This document shows positions 1 through 12,560 of a stretch of DNA of 64,000 bases, piece after piece. The DNA comes from Pomacea canaliculata (Eukaryota > Mollusca > Gastropoda > Architaenioglossa > Ampullariidae), in NCBI RefSeq assembly GCF_003073045.1, contig NC_037594.1:32374338-32438337 (forward strand). Reading direction: 5' to 3'. The position numbers were made by a program, and so were the translations under genes. A model generated the notes under the pieces. It had not been told where the DNA came from, ran no database searches, and worked only from the letters and a program-made list of their open reading frames with translations. Numbering within the stretch: position 1 is the stretch's first letter; each line of letters opens with the position of its first letter.

Positions 1-47
1 ATTTTGATAGATCATTGCCGGCTGGTGAGGAAGTAATACAAAAGAAG
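1..47 (+). CDS. INPP5F: Possible INPP5F exon, 3' end only
   Basis: The window opens in a short open frame of 15 codons from base 3 (FDRSLPAGEEVIQKK) that stops at a good donor (AAG|GTAAGA). It could be the stretch just before the hSac2 domain of Sac2; the vertebrate protein has a leucine-rich segment with an acidic LLPDDE-type motif there. The exon would end in phase 0, whereas the next recognised exon (3699) needs two leftover bases, so at least one small exon between them has not been found. Assignment to this gene is inference from position and weak similarity. Confidence 0.35.
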
Positions 48-1929
48 GTAAGATTTTAGTGTTCCACAGTTGTAAAGGACGGGACTTTTTTATTTGGGAG
101 GTAGCTTGTTGTTATGACAATGCCTTACCTCCTCCAGGAACCGGGAGACAAAGCAAAGTAGTTCAGTAGGGACCGAGAGACTCAAAATGTCCGTCACTAG
201 TGGTAAGTTCTGGCACACCGTGCAATGTCCAAAGCTAGTTGTGTCGATCTCGATAGACTTCCTCCTAGCTGCCAACAATTCTCTCAGATGATTAATGTTC
301 GTGCCAAGAAAGATATCCAGGCGCATTTCAGTCTGTTGTCCTTGTTCACTGGTGTGAAATGACTCTGACATTTATTGTCGCCGCATCAAGCGTGGCCATT
401 GCGGTTGTGTCAGACACCGAGGACCTTGTACGACGGGACGGGACGGGGAGAGTTGGGGTAGGGTGGTCAGAAAAGGGGTATTTTGGGGAATATGACGAAA
501 GAAAACTTAACGGGAACATCTGAAAGACCCTGTCGCTGGCCAGAACATAATCTAGTGTGCTGTCGGCAAACACGGTAAAAAACCTAGAGGACATCCAGGA
601 CGACCATTGTTTATCAGCATGAAGGGGGTCGGACTGCCCTTGGAACATCTCTCGCTGTCTCTCTCACTCACACATCACTCTCTCTCACTTGCTCGAGAGG
701 TTGGAGACAAGGCGATGTTGTCAGATAAGCGACTGTATTTGACATATTTGTTATACGACCGTCATGCAAAACTTTGCCAAGTTTGATCGTATGCTCGACA
801 GTATGTGTGTCTAAAACCTTTATATATCACTGGCACAATGATATGTATCACCGCAATTTAGTCACATCATCGACATGTATCTGATTAACAACTATCGAGC
901 CCAGGGAAATTTACGTTGGAAGCGGAAATTTCTTGTATATTCAATTAATGAATGACATGGAATTGTAGATATATATACTGCTTTTAACTCGTGCACACTT
1001 TTTATTTTTGCCCTGGTGTTCCTGGTAGGGCGCAAAACAAGTGCAACTGGCGCCTACACCGTTGCTGCGTGTCTCACCACCACCACCATCACCCCCCAGC
1101 GAGTGAGTGAGCGCTAACCGCTTGGCCCTCCGCTTGTTCACGTGTGTAGAATCATGTAACAAACTGTGCACGTCCCAAAGCAAGACGTTTACAAGAAGAA
1201 TACGGAAACGTCATCCAGGACGTGACCAGTGCAACTCACTTCCTGTTCACGTGACGTGCCGGGCGCGTGACATATGGGACGCGTGTGACGTTCTGCCCTG
1301 GGCAGACTAATGTCTGACGAGCTGTCACAAGTCCAAGTGAACACAGCTACTGTGTTGTTTGTTTCCGTTCCTCCTTGCAACCCATCACGAGGAAATTTAA
1401 AAGTATTTTTGCTGGAGAGTTTTATATTTCACGCCGAATTAATGCAACATAAATCATGACCAGCTAGTCGTATGCTCGAGTTTCTGGTACGACATGATGT
1501 GAACCCCACTCGCTACGACCTCTCCATGTGAACAGACAACATGTACAGACAGAAATAATCGTGATGCTCGTTGTGCTGAACAGCGCGTTTCTGCCACTGC
1601 GCTTGGTCGCCAAGTTCATGGACAGAATTTGAACAACCCGTTCCAATACTCCCAACAAAACAATTTGCCATGGATTTTATGCAAACGGGCTTTGCTGGCG
1701 TTTTAAAATGGAAACATTAGAAACGTTAGAAGATTTCCGAAAAAATGTGATCGTGGTGGTTGCTGATCGTTGTGATGGCTGCGGCGGTGCAGCCGAAAGC
1801 CAGCACGAGCCCCGGGGCAGACGACCTTTTCGGGCCCCTTCATTAATCATTAGTTGTGATTTTTTATTATTTTCCTGGTATATAACACTATGCTCACAAG
1901 TTATCATTCGACTGGCAATATCTACATTA

Positions 1930-2587
1930 ATAATAATGAGGATTTATATAGCGCCTTTCCAAAACAATTTGCTCAGAGCGCTTTACATAAATTATAGATT
2001 AAATCATAAACAGCCATGCACATATATTTGCATATAACAGACACACTCACATCTACGACACACACTACTCATGCACAAAGTAAACACAGCACAAGCTTAA
2101 GTTTAGACAAAGATGATCAGAGAATCAGAGTGACAAAGGCTGATAGATAATCTATTCCAATTGATAGGGAAATACATACATCTTTGTTTTAGCTAGTGGG
2201 ACTCGCAGAAGCTTGGTGTCAGAAGATGAGAAGAGGTCAAGCGGGCGTATAGATGGAAATGAGTTCGGAGAGGTACCGAAGGCCAGTGTCAGGAACGGCA
2301 GAGAAAGTCAAAATGAAAAGTTTGTAGGCTATACGGTCCACATCTGGCAGCCAGTGAAGATGGTATACTATAGGTGAAATAAGTTCATATCTTGATGGTC
2401 TGCAGATGAGGCAAGCAGCGTTATTCTGGATCCTTTGAAGTCTGTCAAGAAGACACTTGGGAATTCCAGCATAACGAGAATTACAATACTCCATCCTCGA
2501 TAGCACAAAGGCGCAGATTAGAGTTTTAGTTGCATCAGTGGTAAGATAACGTGGTGAGAGTACGATGGTAGAGAGATCAGCGACCAT
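1930..2587 (-). mobile_element. CR1/L2-like LINE fragment, 3' end of ORF2 and tail
   Basis: Read on the minus strand, 2587-2237 encodes the C-terminal end of a non-LTR retrotransposon reverse transcriptase: motifs SRMEYCNS, LLDRLQRIQNNAA and LHWLPDVDRIAYKL are the usual thumb-region landmarks of CR1/L2-like elements. Downstream (2236-1930) the frame decays and ends in a hairpin-like stretch followed by GCGCTATATAAAT and a TTATTATTA tail, typical of the 3' end of such LINEs. A second copy of the same family lies at 49980-50605. The element is 5' truncated and dead. Which clade it belongs to is from memory of motif style. Confidence 0.75.
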
Positions 2588-2959
2588 CTAAATTCTAAAC
2601 CAGTGTCGCCCAACCTTTTCTCGCCCGAGGGCTGCACTGGACATGATACAGAATCTCGCGGTTTTTTTGCCAAAATCGTGACATTTAAAAATGAAATTAT
2701 GTCGTGTCTGGTTAAAAGGATCGAGCGGGCCGGGTATGGCCCGCGGGTAAAGTGACCAGACATCCCGATTTAGGCTGGACAGTCCCGCTTGCTCATAAAA
2801 TGTCCCGCTTTTATCTAAAAAGTTGATCAACGTCCGTTTGTATTTAGAAATCTGATTACCGTTACATTGATTCCCATTCTGTGTCTTTAGGTTTTGGCTT
2901 TTGCCTATCGCCGTTTGATTAATAATTTCAAATTTGTCTCCTAGTTTTCCGCCTTTCGG

Positions 2960-3090
2960 CGTTTCCTCTAATCCCTTCCCCCGCTTTTCGCTTGTTTCGG
3001 CGGTCGTTGTCGTTGACGACGCCAGGATCGACCTTTGCTCCTGAAACGTCTGGTCACGTTACCCGCGGGCCGTAGGTTGGGCCACGAACT
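2960..3090. repeat. Dispersed repeat shared with 35.93 kb
   Basis: The stretch GTCGTTGACGACGCC followed by CCTGAAACGTCTGGTCAC and TTACCCG has a close counterpart at about 35940-36020 (GTCGGTGACGACACC, then CCCGAAACGTCTGGTCAC). The copy at 35.9 kb abuts a hAT 3'-end fragment, and the hAT element at 15.9 kb has GGTCACCTTACCC near its 5' side, so this may be part of that transposon family. Only similarity between copies is seen directly. Confidence 0.45.
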
Positions 3091-3698
3091 AATATACACG
3101 TCCTTGGTTGGGCCTGATATAAACGCATGTGCAGAAAGCAGATCCATCATCTCTTCCCTCCCTCCCACTTCTGTCATCGTCATTTATAGATGTTTTATCC
3201 TTGTAGCACATAAAGAAATGTGCAGACGCCACCCTACTTGCGAACATTCGGACATACGAACAGACGCCGTATAGTTAAAGTTATTTCTTGCAATACTTAA
3301 TCCGAATTTTGAGTTGTGCCTTTTCGACAACCCACGCGGAGCAGTGCCTTCAATGTCCACACACCATCAGCCCCTACCCTCCAGTGTCCATCTGGTAACA
3401 CACTAGTCTGTGGGGTCACGATCTGGGTTGGTATTTCAGATGAACGCTAGAAAAACTAGCTCCCACACAACTTCTTGTCCTTTTCTCATCAACCAACTCA
3501 AATTTATAGCACCAATGTGAAAGGCAATAAAAAGTTTTATTATTACAGTATTTTTATTAAAATGGCAAAATAACGACTTACGAAAAATTCACATTACAAA
3601 CTTTTTTCCTGGAACGTAACTCGTTCATAAGTAGGGCGGCGTCTGTACAAGCACACGTGTATGAAGGGAGTTGTTGAGTGTAGATAATCTGTTTGCAG

Positions 3699-6600
3699 GA
3701 CAGGAGATGCATATCGTCAGGAGATGGATGTCATCCTCCTACTTAGTCAGCGATCCGTCTATGTCGCCTGGTGAGTACAGTTGCTGGTGAGTGCAGCAGC
3801 TCACTAACAGAGTATGTTACCGGTTAACATAGCCAGAAAACAGATTGTCAGCTGGAAAAACGGTTGGTTGGAAGTGACAAAGAAATTATAACTGATTGTG
3901 CCACTGACTGAAGAGTGTCTGTTGTGAAGGCATCTCCTTAATTTTAGGTTGGGGGACAGATCTGAGCCCTTCAGTGAGCAGGTGAGCAGAACAGTGAAAG
4001 TATCTTGATTATTTCTAAGAAGTAAACAGTGCTTTGTTTGTAACAGAGCTTGTGTCACAACTCTGAAACTGTAGGACAAAATATAGTCTCAACACAACAG
4101 TTGTGAATGTATGAGAGAGGGAGGGAGTGTGTACGTATGTGAGAGACAGTGTTTGTGTGTGTGAGAGAGAGAGCGCAATACACGTGTGTTATTCATGTAG
4201 GTATACTTTGCACAGTTAATATACAAATGCATGGATGTATGTGCACACAAGCATGATAATCCTACAACATTGAACTATAACATTAAAGCATCACTATTGT
4301 ATTTAATTCATGAATTAGATGTTTAAGTCTCTCACTCTACTCCCTAACCCTTTTTTAACACAGGTGTACAGGCACACACACATATATAATGTTCGAAAAC
4401 CTAAGAAAACTATTGATGAGACAATGCATCTTATGTGTTACATTATTTTTTCTGTGTGCCTGTGGCAGGTATGATGATGAAGAGGAACAGATTGTGCGCT
4501 ATCAGTGTATTTTCTTGGAAGATGTGGAGAAGCTGGAAATTGGTAATATTTTCACTAAATTGCCAGTTAATTCTAAACCAGTGCAAAAGTAAAATGAGCA
4601 ACTGCTTACTGACACACAAGGTGTTAAATGTTAGCGTGTGAATGCTTACTGAATTATATTGATCTCTCCCTCTTTGTCTTCTTTCACTCTACCAGATGCT
4701 TTTAGCCATCCCTGTCTTCCCCTCATGATCCATCTTTATACATCTGCCTTTTATTACCCAACCTTCTTTTTCCCACTTCATCCTTCCTCTTCTTGTCTTG
4801 ATGAATGAGGTGATGTAAAGTGGGGAGGAAAGCAGATCGAAATGTCATAAGAAATTTGTACAGACATCATAGAAAGATGTAGAACATCTTGAGATATAAT
4901 AGGAGTAGGATGACTTTTGGGATAAAGCAACTTGATGTTTGAGATCTCAGTAACTTGACTTTGAGAAATAGTAATTACAGACATAAAAAATGATATAGAA
5001 CATTTGAGATATAGTAGGATGATTTTTGAGATAGTTACTTGACATGAGACATACTAACTACACTTTTGAGGTACAATAACTTTTGAAAACAAGAGTAGTA
5101 CTTAATATGTAAGTCTGCATGATTACCTGTGGTAATAAATCAATCTATGCTGTACTAAGTAAATGGGTACATTTGTTCAGAGAATTATTGAGAGAGGAAT
5201 GGAGAAGGAACTTACTGATTGTTTTATGTGTTCATCCTCTAAATTAAGGTGCTGAACCTGCTGTCTTCAAATCACGGTTTTTGTGCCTTCGGATTCACTA
5301 TCACCATTTAGCGGAAGATGGCTTTTTCCACACATTCCGCACTCCCAGCATTCGTCTTTTTAACAATCTTGCTGTTGCTGTTAAAAATCAAGATGATGCC
5401 AGAGGTAATTGGTGTCACTGGAAGGTAGTGATGGAAATTGTAAATATTTAAAATAAATTGTTTTAGTATAATATTGTGTTGACTTTTTTCCTTTCATTTT
5501 TGTTCAGTTGATAGATCAATTGAAAAAATCCATTTTAAGAAAATTTCTTTTTGACAGTAAATAATTGCTTCTTATTTTGTAGTAGGTGTAAGTAAAATGT
5601 ATGGTAAGCAATAACAATTTTTAACAATTGTTATGCTGCTATTTTAGCTGTACATTGAGGTTATTTTGCTGGAACATTAGTTCTCTTCCATAGTGACTGT
5701 GCTCAGATTCATTATTTCTGTTGCCTGCGTTGGTGATTATGTTCTGTGTTCATTGTTGATATTTTTTGACAGAATCACTGAGAGCTATTGCACAGACCTT
5801 TGTTGCTGCTCAGAGGATCTTGTCCATTGAGCTGCCAGTGCTAGAGAAACAGAAATTAGACAGGTGAGAATATGTGCAAAAAATGCAATAAAACACACTT
5901 TCCTCCCAGCCCAGTGCGCTTCGTGGCTTTGAGTCTAGGTGCACATGGCAGGTTTTACTATATTCAACTATTTTCTTTTTCTTTTAGGAGGAAGAGCAAG
6001 CCACACCCTGATGTGGTGGACGTGCATCAGCAACAGCAGGAAAACTCCCTGGCTAGCATCCACCTCCCCCGGGATATCTCCACAGAAGTCCGATCTGACC
6101 AAGAAGCCAGTGACGGTCAAGGGTCACAGGGCAGTTTTCACCACACCATCCACCCTTCACCTCAAGAAGGTTTGAATTCAGTAGCCTCATATCAGCATCA
6201 ACAACATAGTTTGCCTATGATTTCTCCACAAAGAGCAGCAGCAAGTGCTTTAGGAATTTTGTCACAGCTGTCGGCACGTACATCTTCCAAAACACTCAAG
6301 CTTCTGAAGCCAAGTATACGTGTCAGTTTGTCTAGTTTTATCCCAGGCAGGCAATCTAGACAACAAGAGCTTGAGAGCATAAGCACAGAAAGAGTGATTA
6401 TTCCTGACAGTAAAATTGATCACATGCCTTCTCCAAGTATTGCTGATAAAGAGATGAATAAGGAGCCAGAAGAGCAAGGTAAGCAGCCTGAAAAGGCAGT
6501 GAGGCTTCTATCTAGTGGAAGCGATGACCCAACAAAGATGAGAAGGACAGTGAAAGTCAGACTGCAAAGTCTGGATGAAAGGTTGGACGACAGCCTGACA

Positions 6601-7449
6601 GCTGGAGAACAAACCACTGATGGCACAATGGAGCGGGAAGTTTTGGTTGAATTCAAGAAAAACTGGCAAGAAGTGAATCTTGAAAGCTGTGGTATCCTAG
6701 CAACCAGTCCCACCCAGCTGCTTTTCTCATCAGTTAAATGGGCAGCTCCAGAAATAAGTTTGCCCATGTCACTGGATGAAGACACCCTTTCTGCTGTTAA
6801 GACAACTGACAGGTACCAGCTTCCAAATTTTGAAAGCCTAAGTCATTCAATTTCTGAGGCCCAGCTGACAACGTTAACACCAGCGCCTGCTAGTTCTTCA
6901 AATAAAGGGGATATAGTTGGAGCTTCAGGAAACCTGACAAGGTCTAAAGAGATGGGTAAGGTGAAATCAACAGAACAAAATGTAAAGGAGCAACTTTGCA
7001 TAGAATGGAGGATAAATGGAAGTTCAGAAAGCAAAGGGCGTGCAATTGGGCCAAAGCAAAAATCCTGCAGTGCTGAAGACATCCCACGAATAGCTGTCTC
7101 TGAGCGTATCTGTGATATTGAGGATGAAACATATTGTGTTCTTGATGAGAAGGATGTTCAGGCCATCTTGAGCAATACAGATTCCCATATGAAAACCTCT
7201 CGAAGTGATAATGCTTTACAGGAAGAGGCCAATTCTGTAACTGCTAACCAAGGTGAGATCAGCACTTTCTCTCGTCTGCGTCTTAAGATGTCGTCCTTAA
7301 CTGTTCCTCGTCCAGTTTCAAACAAAACTCCTTTCACAGTTAGCAAAAGCCACATCAGAAAATCCCAGCGAGCCATGGAGGTGTTTGAGCGACTTGTAAG
7401 AGAAAAACTTGGAAACAGTGAGTGTCAGTCTCGTATTATCTTTATATGA
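3699..7449 (+). CDS. INPP5F: Phosphatidylinositide phosphatase SAC2, hSac2 domain and C-terminal tail
   Basis: Five exons join in phase: 3699-3770, 4469-4542, 5249-5404, 5773-5863 and 5988-7449 (stop 7447-7449). The first four encode the hSac2 homodimerisation domain: DVILLLSQRSVYVA, then YDDEEEQIV, LEDVEKLEIG, FFHTFRTPSIRLFNN and ESLRAIAQTF. The last exon adds a 486-residue, serine-rich, low-complexity tail. Human INPP5F has the same layout and shares CGI(L/I)A and a near-identical terminus (CQSRIIFI here, CQTRIIQI in human, from memory). The catalytic SAC domain must lie upstream of the window. Sac2 is a phosphoinositide 4-phosphatase acting on early endosomes. The shared C-terminus argues that the last exon runs to the stop and that the donor-like site at 7418 is unused. 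Confidence 0.9.
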
Positions 7450-9600
7450 TTCCTCCTGACTTCCATAAAAATAGATGCAAGACTTAGCATTTTCCTGTAG
7501 CTTCCAAATGTAAAGTGGAGGCTTTAAAGATTAAAAAGTTTAAAAGGCTCTGCAAGGAGTATTTATGTTATTCTGTGAGTTCACACTAGAGACAGACACT
7601 AGTGGTTTGTCATGTGGTTGATGATGAGTTAGATTTTTTTTTACTAGTGTTGCTAGGTTGTGGAAACTTAGCCTGCCTTCTAGTGTGTCATTTCACAAAC
7701 ATTTGGGGAGTAGACCCAATTTTATCCCTCCTTCTACCCAGAAAAGTGGGTTGCTTGAGTATATATTAGGTTTCATCAGTAGAGGCATGGACATGCTTTC
7801 GCATACATTTTGACTTTATGAACAGTGTCATGCTGACACACTTAGACACACATGCTTTTTGCCCCCTGCCTATGATGTATTCAGGCACATGGTGTCTTAT
7901 GTGTTAGCAAATATTTTAGCAGGTGGCTATTTGCTTGCACTAGATAAGTTGTTTGAAAACAAAGTAACAGTTAACAAAATTCAAATATTTTCTCCATTAT
8001 TATTTTAATTTAAAAACAGAGTAAACTAAGCCTGCCTGATATTTTGTGTAAATTATTGGGTCATCATCTCTATGTAGTCCATTGTAAATGTTTATTTGTT
8101 GTTTATAATGTATTTGTCATATGATATGAATCTTGGGAATTTTTAGGGTCATATGGAACACTTTTTAGCTTACGCTTACAGTTTTTAGTTCTTTGCTGAT
8201 ACATTTTTGATATGACAATAGTCAAACGATTTTTTTTAACAATTTGCGTTTACTGTTCATTTTCATTGCTGTTTCATGTAAAACACTTGTAATTTCTTTA
8301 AAAATGAATTCATTGTCATTTTTGAAATGAATTTATCATTTGTGCTACATTTTTTTACTGAGAGCATATCATAGGAGTTCTATATATCTTCCAGGCATTT
8401 TCTTCCCGGGGATTTTTTCTGATATTTTTATCAGACTGCAATAGAATAAAGTTTTGACACCTTCATTATCTCATTACCTAAAACAAATATTCAACAAACA
8501 ATCATGAATGTAAAGAGTAGCAGTATCATCATGGCTTGTTTTGTGCACACACACACACAAATGGTGTATGCTCTTAGAAGGTTCGTTTCTGTCTTTTTAA
8601 AAGTTTTAAGAAGGAATCTTTTAACATGTATTTCGGTCTAAGAGACTTAGTAGAACACTTGTATTACAGTACAACAATTTCACACAAATTTATTTACAAC
8701 TTATTTTGCTTTGTATAAATGTTCAGGTTGGTGTGTGTTGGTTATTTACATCACGCAGTGAAAAATAAATTATGAAACTGCACAGTAAGATTTTTCTGTT
8801 GGATACTGAAATTATTTTTTACTGTAATTATAGATTGACGGACATTTTGGGTTTGCTTTATTCTGTAGTTGGCTTGTTAGAATGTTTTAGCAGTATTAGT
8901 GATGATTTATTTTGTTTGGTGTGCCATTTGTGGGAACAGTATTTTCTGGTTTCTTTTATGTTTTAACTTCAACAATCAGCACCAGTGCATTCTAATTTAG
9001 TTAACTAGTTTATGATGGCAGGGTTACTAATTTACCATCAACTTTATGATGAAGTTACTTCATGACCACCATTAATGTCAAGTTCTATTTGCAATAGATA
9101 TTTTCTGGCTGAATGTTGTTGTATGCCACAAGTCGTGTTTACGTCATACATACTTTGTGTTACAAGGTGTTTGACAAGTTTTTTCATTGCATTACAAGAT
9201 ATGAAAAATAACAGCAGAGACACGTGACTTTCAGTGGACAACTGCTGTTAATTTATTCTTAATAGCTGAGGTTCGTATGTTCTCATAATTAATAAATTAA
9301 AAAATTACAACCAGAACAACTCAAGGCTATTGTAGATTTATCTGTCAAGTTTTAAAATATATTTTTCTATTTATTTGAGCATTTAATTTCATCAGCTCAT
9401 TAATTAAAGAACATGGGATGCTGTTCTCGTTACACAATCTTTTTGTAAATATTTTACAGCATAATTTGGATTGAAATGAGTTTTTATTGGCAAAATAGCT
9501 CAAGATTAAAAAATAGTAAGAAGACCTCATATTTACTTACTCCTTTGCAAAGTGCAAAAGCGGCCTTGTTGAAGGGTCATAAATAACATTTTGTGTTCAC
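7450..9600. other. INPP5F 3' UTR and AT-rich intergenic DNA
   Basis: Nothing protein-like is seen. The sequence is strongly AT-rich with T-rich runs and a short CA repeat near 8550. The first part is presumably the INPP5F 3' untranslated region, with a candidate polyadenylation signal at 8445. Confidence 0.5.
8445..8450 (+). terminator. Candidate polyadenylation signal for INPP5F
   Basis: A canonical AATAAA lies about 1 kb past the INPP5F stop, followed by T-rich sequence. Other AATAAA hexamers occur nearby (for example around 8764), so the site actually used cannot be decided from sequence. Confidence 0.35.
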
Positions 9601-10250
9601 TGGATAAGGGACAGGTTTCAGTACCTTATTAGACCAGTCAGCAGCCTTTATCATGATTGGTGTGATTGAACATTCAGTCATACGTAGCTATCTCAGTTCT
9701 GTTTATGGTATTTTGGGTTCTTCCCTAATGTGGTTTGATTCTTATCCTTGGTGTAGGACCCAGGCAGTACCAGTTGATGGACAGCTTTCAGTAGGCACTC
9801 CTTTGACCTTTGGAGCCCTTCAGGAAACAGCATTATCTATGGTTTTGTTTATTTTGTGCACAAAGCCTTAATCTCTTTCGGTTCTCTCTTATTCCATTTC
9901 CAGTTCAAGCTTTGCTGGTGACACTCTATTCTACACTTTTTTCTCACCTCAAATAGCACACACTGCTTTTCAGAATTAAGAATCATGTATCTTTGAAGTT
10001 ATACCTTTGATAGTTGTAAACAAACTCAGACTTGATGATAATAATGCTTAAGCTTTACTGATTCACAAAAGAGTCAGTTGCGCTACCTCTGTACCTGGAT
10101 CCAAAAGACTGGGCTTGAAGGATTTTTTTTTTCAGCCATGTTTGCCCATTCAGCATAAACTTGTTTCCCTCGCTTATGGGATTTTGTCATCAGCATACAA
10201 TAAATTCCTTTTAGCATGGTCTTAAAACACTTGTTCAAGAAACCTATGGC
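9600..10250 (+). mobile_element. CR1/L2-like LINE reverse transcriptase fragment, degenerate
   Basis: The plus strand reads WFDSYPWCRTQAVPVDGQLS, then VGTPLTFGALQE and LFILCTKP. This is the fingers/palm region of a CR1/L2-type reverse transcriptase, normally W-DSYL--RTQ-V-VDGQLS followed by FGVPQGSVLGP-LFILYTKPL. The catalytic block downstream is recognisable but shifted in frame (CWWHSILH-like remnants where SFADDTQLY is expected), and similarity fades by about 10.25 kb. The element is dead, truncated at both ends, with several frameshifts. Confidence 0.7.
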
Positions 10251-11990
10251 GTTTTAGACCACAAGTGTCAGTCGCCATATTGTTTCATATCATCCACAAC
10301 TTTTTTATCATTTGTTGTACAATACCATTCCTTTTGTTCATGTACAGGTACTTGATTAGCACTTAGAGCACTATTTAAATATACATTTATTATTGAGTAC
10401 TATTCTCTCTTTTTCACTCACTCGTACACATGCACATGGTGACCTAAGAAATGTACACACATCATAGCCTAAGACCATAATTAGTTGGTTGATTACAGGA
10501 AGTATCTTGTAATCATTTTACACCATGGAGATGGGATGATGAAAGGGAGGAAATTCTCAACAGGGCGGCCATGACCACAAGGGACATAGTTTGCTTCCCC
10601 CACCCTCTTTCTAATTCATGTCCTATTCTGTTTCTGTAAAGATCCACCAGGCACAATTTTTTTTTCTCCAAATTGATGTGGTTTTGGTATGACAGATGCT
10701 TATTCTCAAATCTGAGTACTTAAGGGTTTACTGCTTGTGAGAAGCAGCCCTTTTAGCATCAGTATTCTCATTTGACACATAGAGATCAAATCCAATAATT
10801 GGTGGCCTGAAAGAACTCTCCCGATAGGACATGCCTATCCTTACGTAAAATTGCACTTTAAAGCTAGGACTTGTATCTAAAAATGGACTGAGTTATTTGC
10901 TCCAATTTGTAAAACTAATGGAGCTTAAGTAAACTCATTCATGCAGGTAAAAACAAATGTGCACTCAGGTAGTTTTTTGATCTGTTGGGTGAATCTGTTC
11001 CACTTTGTATGCATGTCATGGCCAAAAGCTGGCAATCTTGGTAACAATAGCATGCCATAAATGGGTTTTCTGCAGGATAAATAGAAACACATATCTCCCT
11101 ATTGCTTAAAGGTGGTCTCCATGACACATAATCCAGACCACGTCTACTAAAGGCTTATTAATTTCTTACAAATAAAATACACAAGGAGAAGCCGTCATTC
11201 TTGTCTGATGACTTTCAGGGCTGCAATACATCTCTCAATTATCAATGGATCCAGTCTATACTTTTTAAAAATCTTTTTCTTTCTTCACTTATTTGTCATT
11301 GGGTCTAAAATAAAAGGATGGGTGCCAAGCATTTATGTGAAGCTAGTGAAGATCACAAACTGCTTTAACCAGAGCAAGTTTATTAGGGTTAAAGAAAGAA
11401 AATGCCTAATCACTGAGATTAAATAATGATTCTGATTATTTATGAACTCGCACACTTTCTTGTTCACATTCATTGTTTGTATTATAAGGCACACCTCCAA
11501 GTGCAGAGATTCATGCTGATTGTTACTCAAGATAATGTGTAATCCTTCAGACATGCTAATGAAGCACATCCACAAAAAGCCAGTCTGACTGTTCTATTTA
11601 GTATAGTACATAAAAGTACTGATGAATTTAAGCATAAATTTATTAGCAGTTTCACTTAATAGTTTTAATCCTTTCAGTTTTATATATTTATATATTTTTC
11701 ATATTTTATAATCACAGTTCATGGAAAATGATGAGTCCTGATTTTGAAAGATCAACCAAAATACATTTTGTTAGATGTCTGGGTTTATTTAATTAGATGA
11801 TATAAATCTGAGTTAATACTCCACCCCTATCTATTCACAAGATACAGGCCTTTAAAGCATCAACATTCCCACCAGCCCATGCAAAGAGATCAAACTGTGA
11901 CATTATGATATATGCAGTATCAGGGCTGCAGTTATTGAGCGAATGAGAACAAGAAGCACAGGTCAATTGTTTATATCATTGTCCGAAGGT
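10251..11990. other. Intergenic, no recognisable content
   Basis: AT-rich sequence without a convincing exon, RNA gene or repeat. The few open frames are short and have no domain-like composition. Confidence 0.4.
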
Positions 11991-11999
11991 AACCTTTGA

Positions 12000-12560
12000 A
12001 ATTTTTATGTCAGTTTTCCTCCCTTCTCTGGGATGTGCTGTATGATCCAATCTTGGATGTTGTCTGCCTCATGTATTGTTTTCTCTAGGAACATCTTTGT
12101 AAGTCCTGGTAATCTCTCCACAGTGAACAGGAGGTTATTATAGACCCATTTCTTTCCTTTATTTACCTTCATACTTTGTTGTCATTGGTTATTATCTAGA
12201 TCCAAAAGATCCTCCTGTAGAATCTCATCTCCTTGTTTTCACCTTTGCAAGTCTACTGTTAGGGTCCAAGTCTCATGCATATAAGAAGATGGAGGTGACC
12301 AAGAAGTGCAATAGCCTGATTTTGGAGTGGAGGGAGGTGTTGTCATTTCCAGATATGTTTCAGTTTGATGAGTGTTGCAAACTGCTCATTAATGATTGTC
12401 TTGCCATCAATGTTTACATAATCTTTGTGTTCTTTAAAGGCATCTGCTGCAATTCTTTGAAGATGTTGCAGAATGTAAGAGAAGAGTATATGGTCTTGTC
12501 CAACTCCAACAGTTGCTCTGAAACAGTCGCCTCTACAGCAAATAAAGAGGACTGCACCAA
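12000..12560 (-). mobile_element. RTE-like LINE reverse transcriptase fragment, degenerate
   Basis: On the minus strand the order of motifs is RTE-like: a worn GVRQG-type block (VGVGQDHILF), then DAFKEHKDYVNIDGKTI, then NTSLHSKIRLL with LVTSIFLYA and ETWTLT, then EMRFYRRI. In intact elements these blocks are separated by the catalytic FADD and about 60 residues that are missing here, so there is an internal deletion as well as frameshifts. A second RTE-like relic lies at 58490-59480. Clade assignment is by motif memory. Confidence 0.65.

Larger units (their letters stand above)
48..3698. other. Repeat-rich stretch, probably INPP5F intron
   Basis: No exon can be supported here, although one small INPP5F exon should lie in it if the 1-47 exon is real. 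It contains a TC-rich patch near 650-690, a CR1/L2-like LINE fragment (1930-2587) and a repeat near 2960-3090 that reappears at 35.9 kb. Bases 1000-1320 are richer in CpG than their surroundings. The open frames seen on both strands lack recognisable domains. Confidence 0.5.

Noticed and set aside
5872..5987. Open frame extending upstream of the last INPP5F exon with its own Met
   Set aside because: The frame upstream of 5988 is intronic; a T-rich acceptor at 5987 joins in phase with the exon ending at 5863.
7418..7423. Strong donor-like site (ACA|GTGAGT) in the last INPP5F exon
   Set aside because: The frame past it ends in CQSRIIFI, which matches the human C-terminus, so the exon is read through to 7449.
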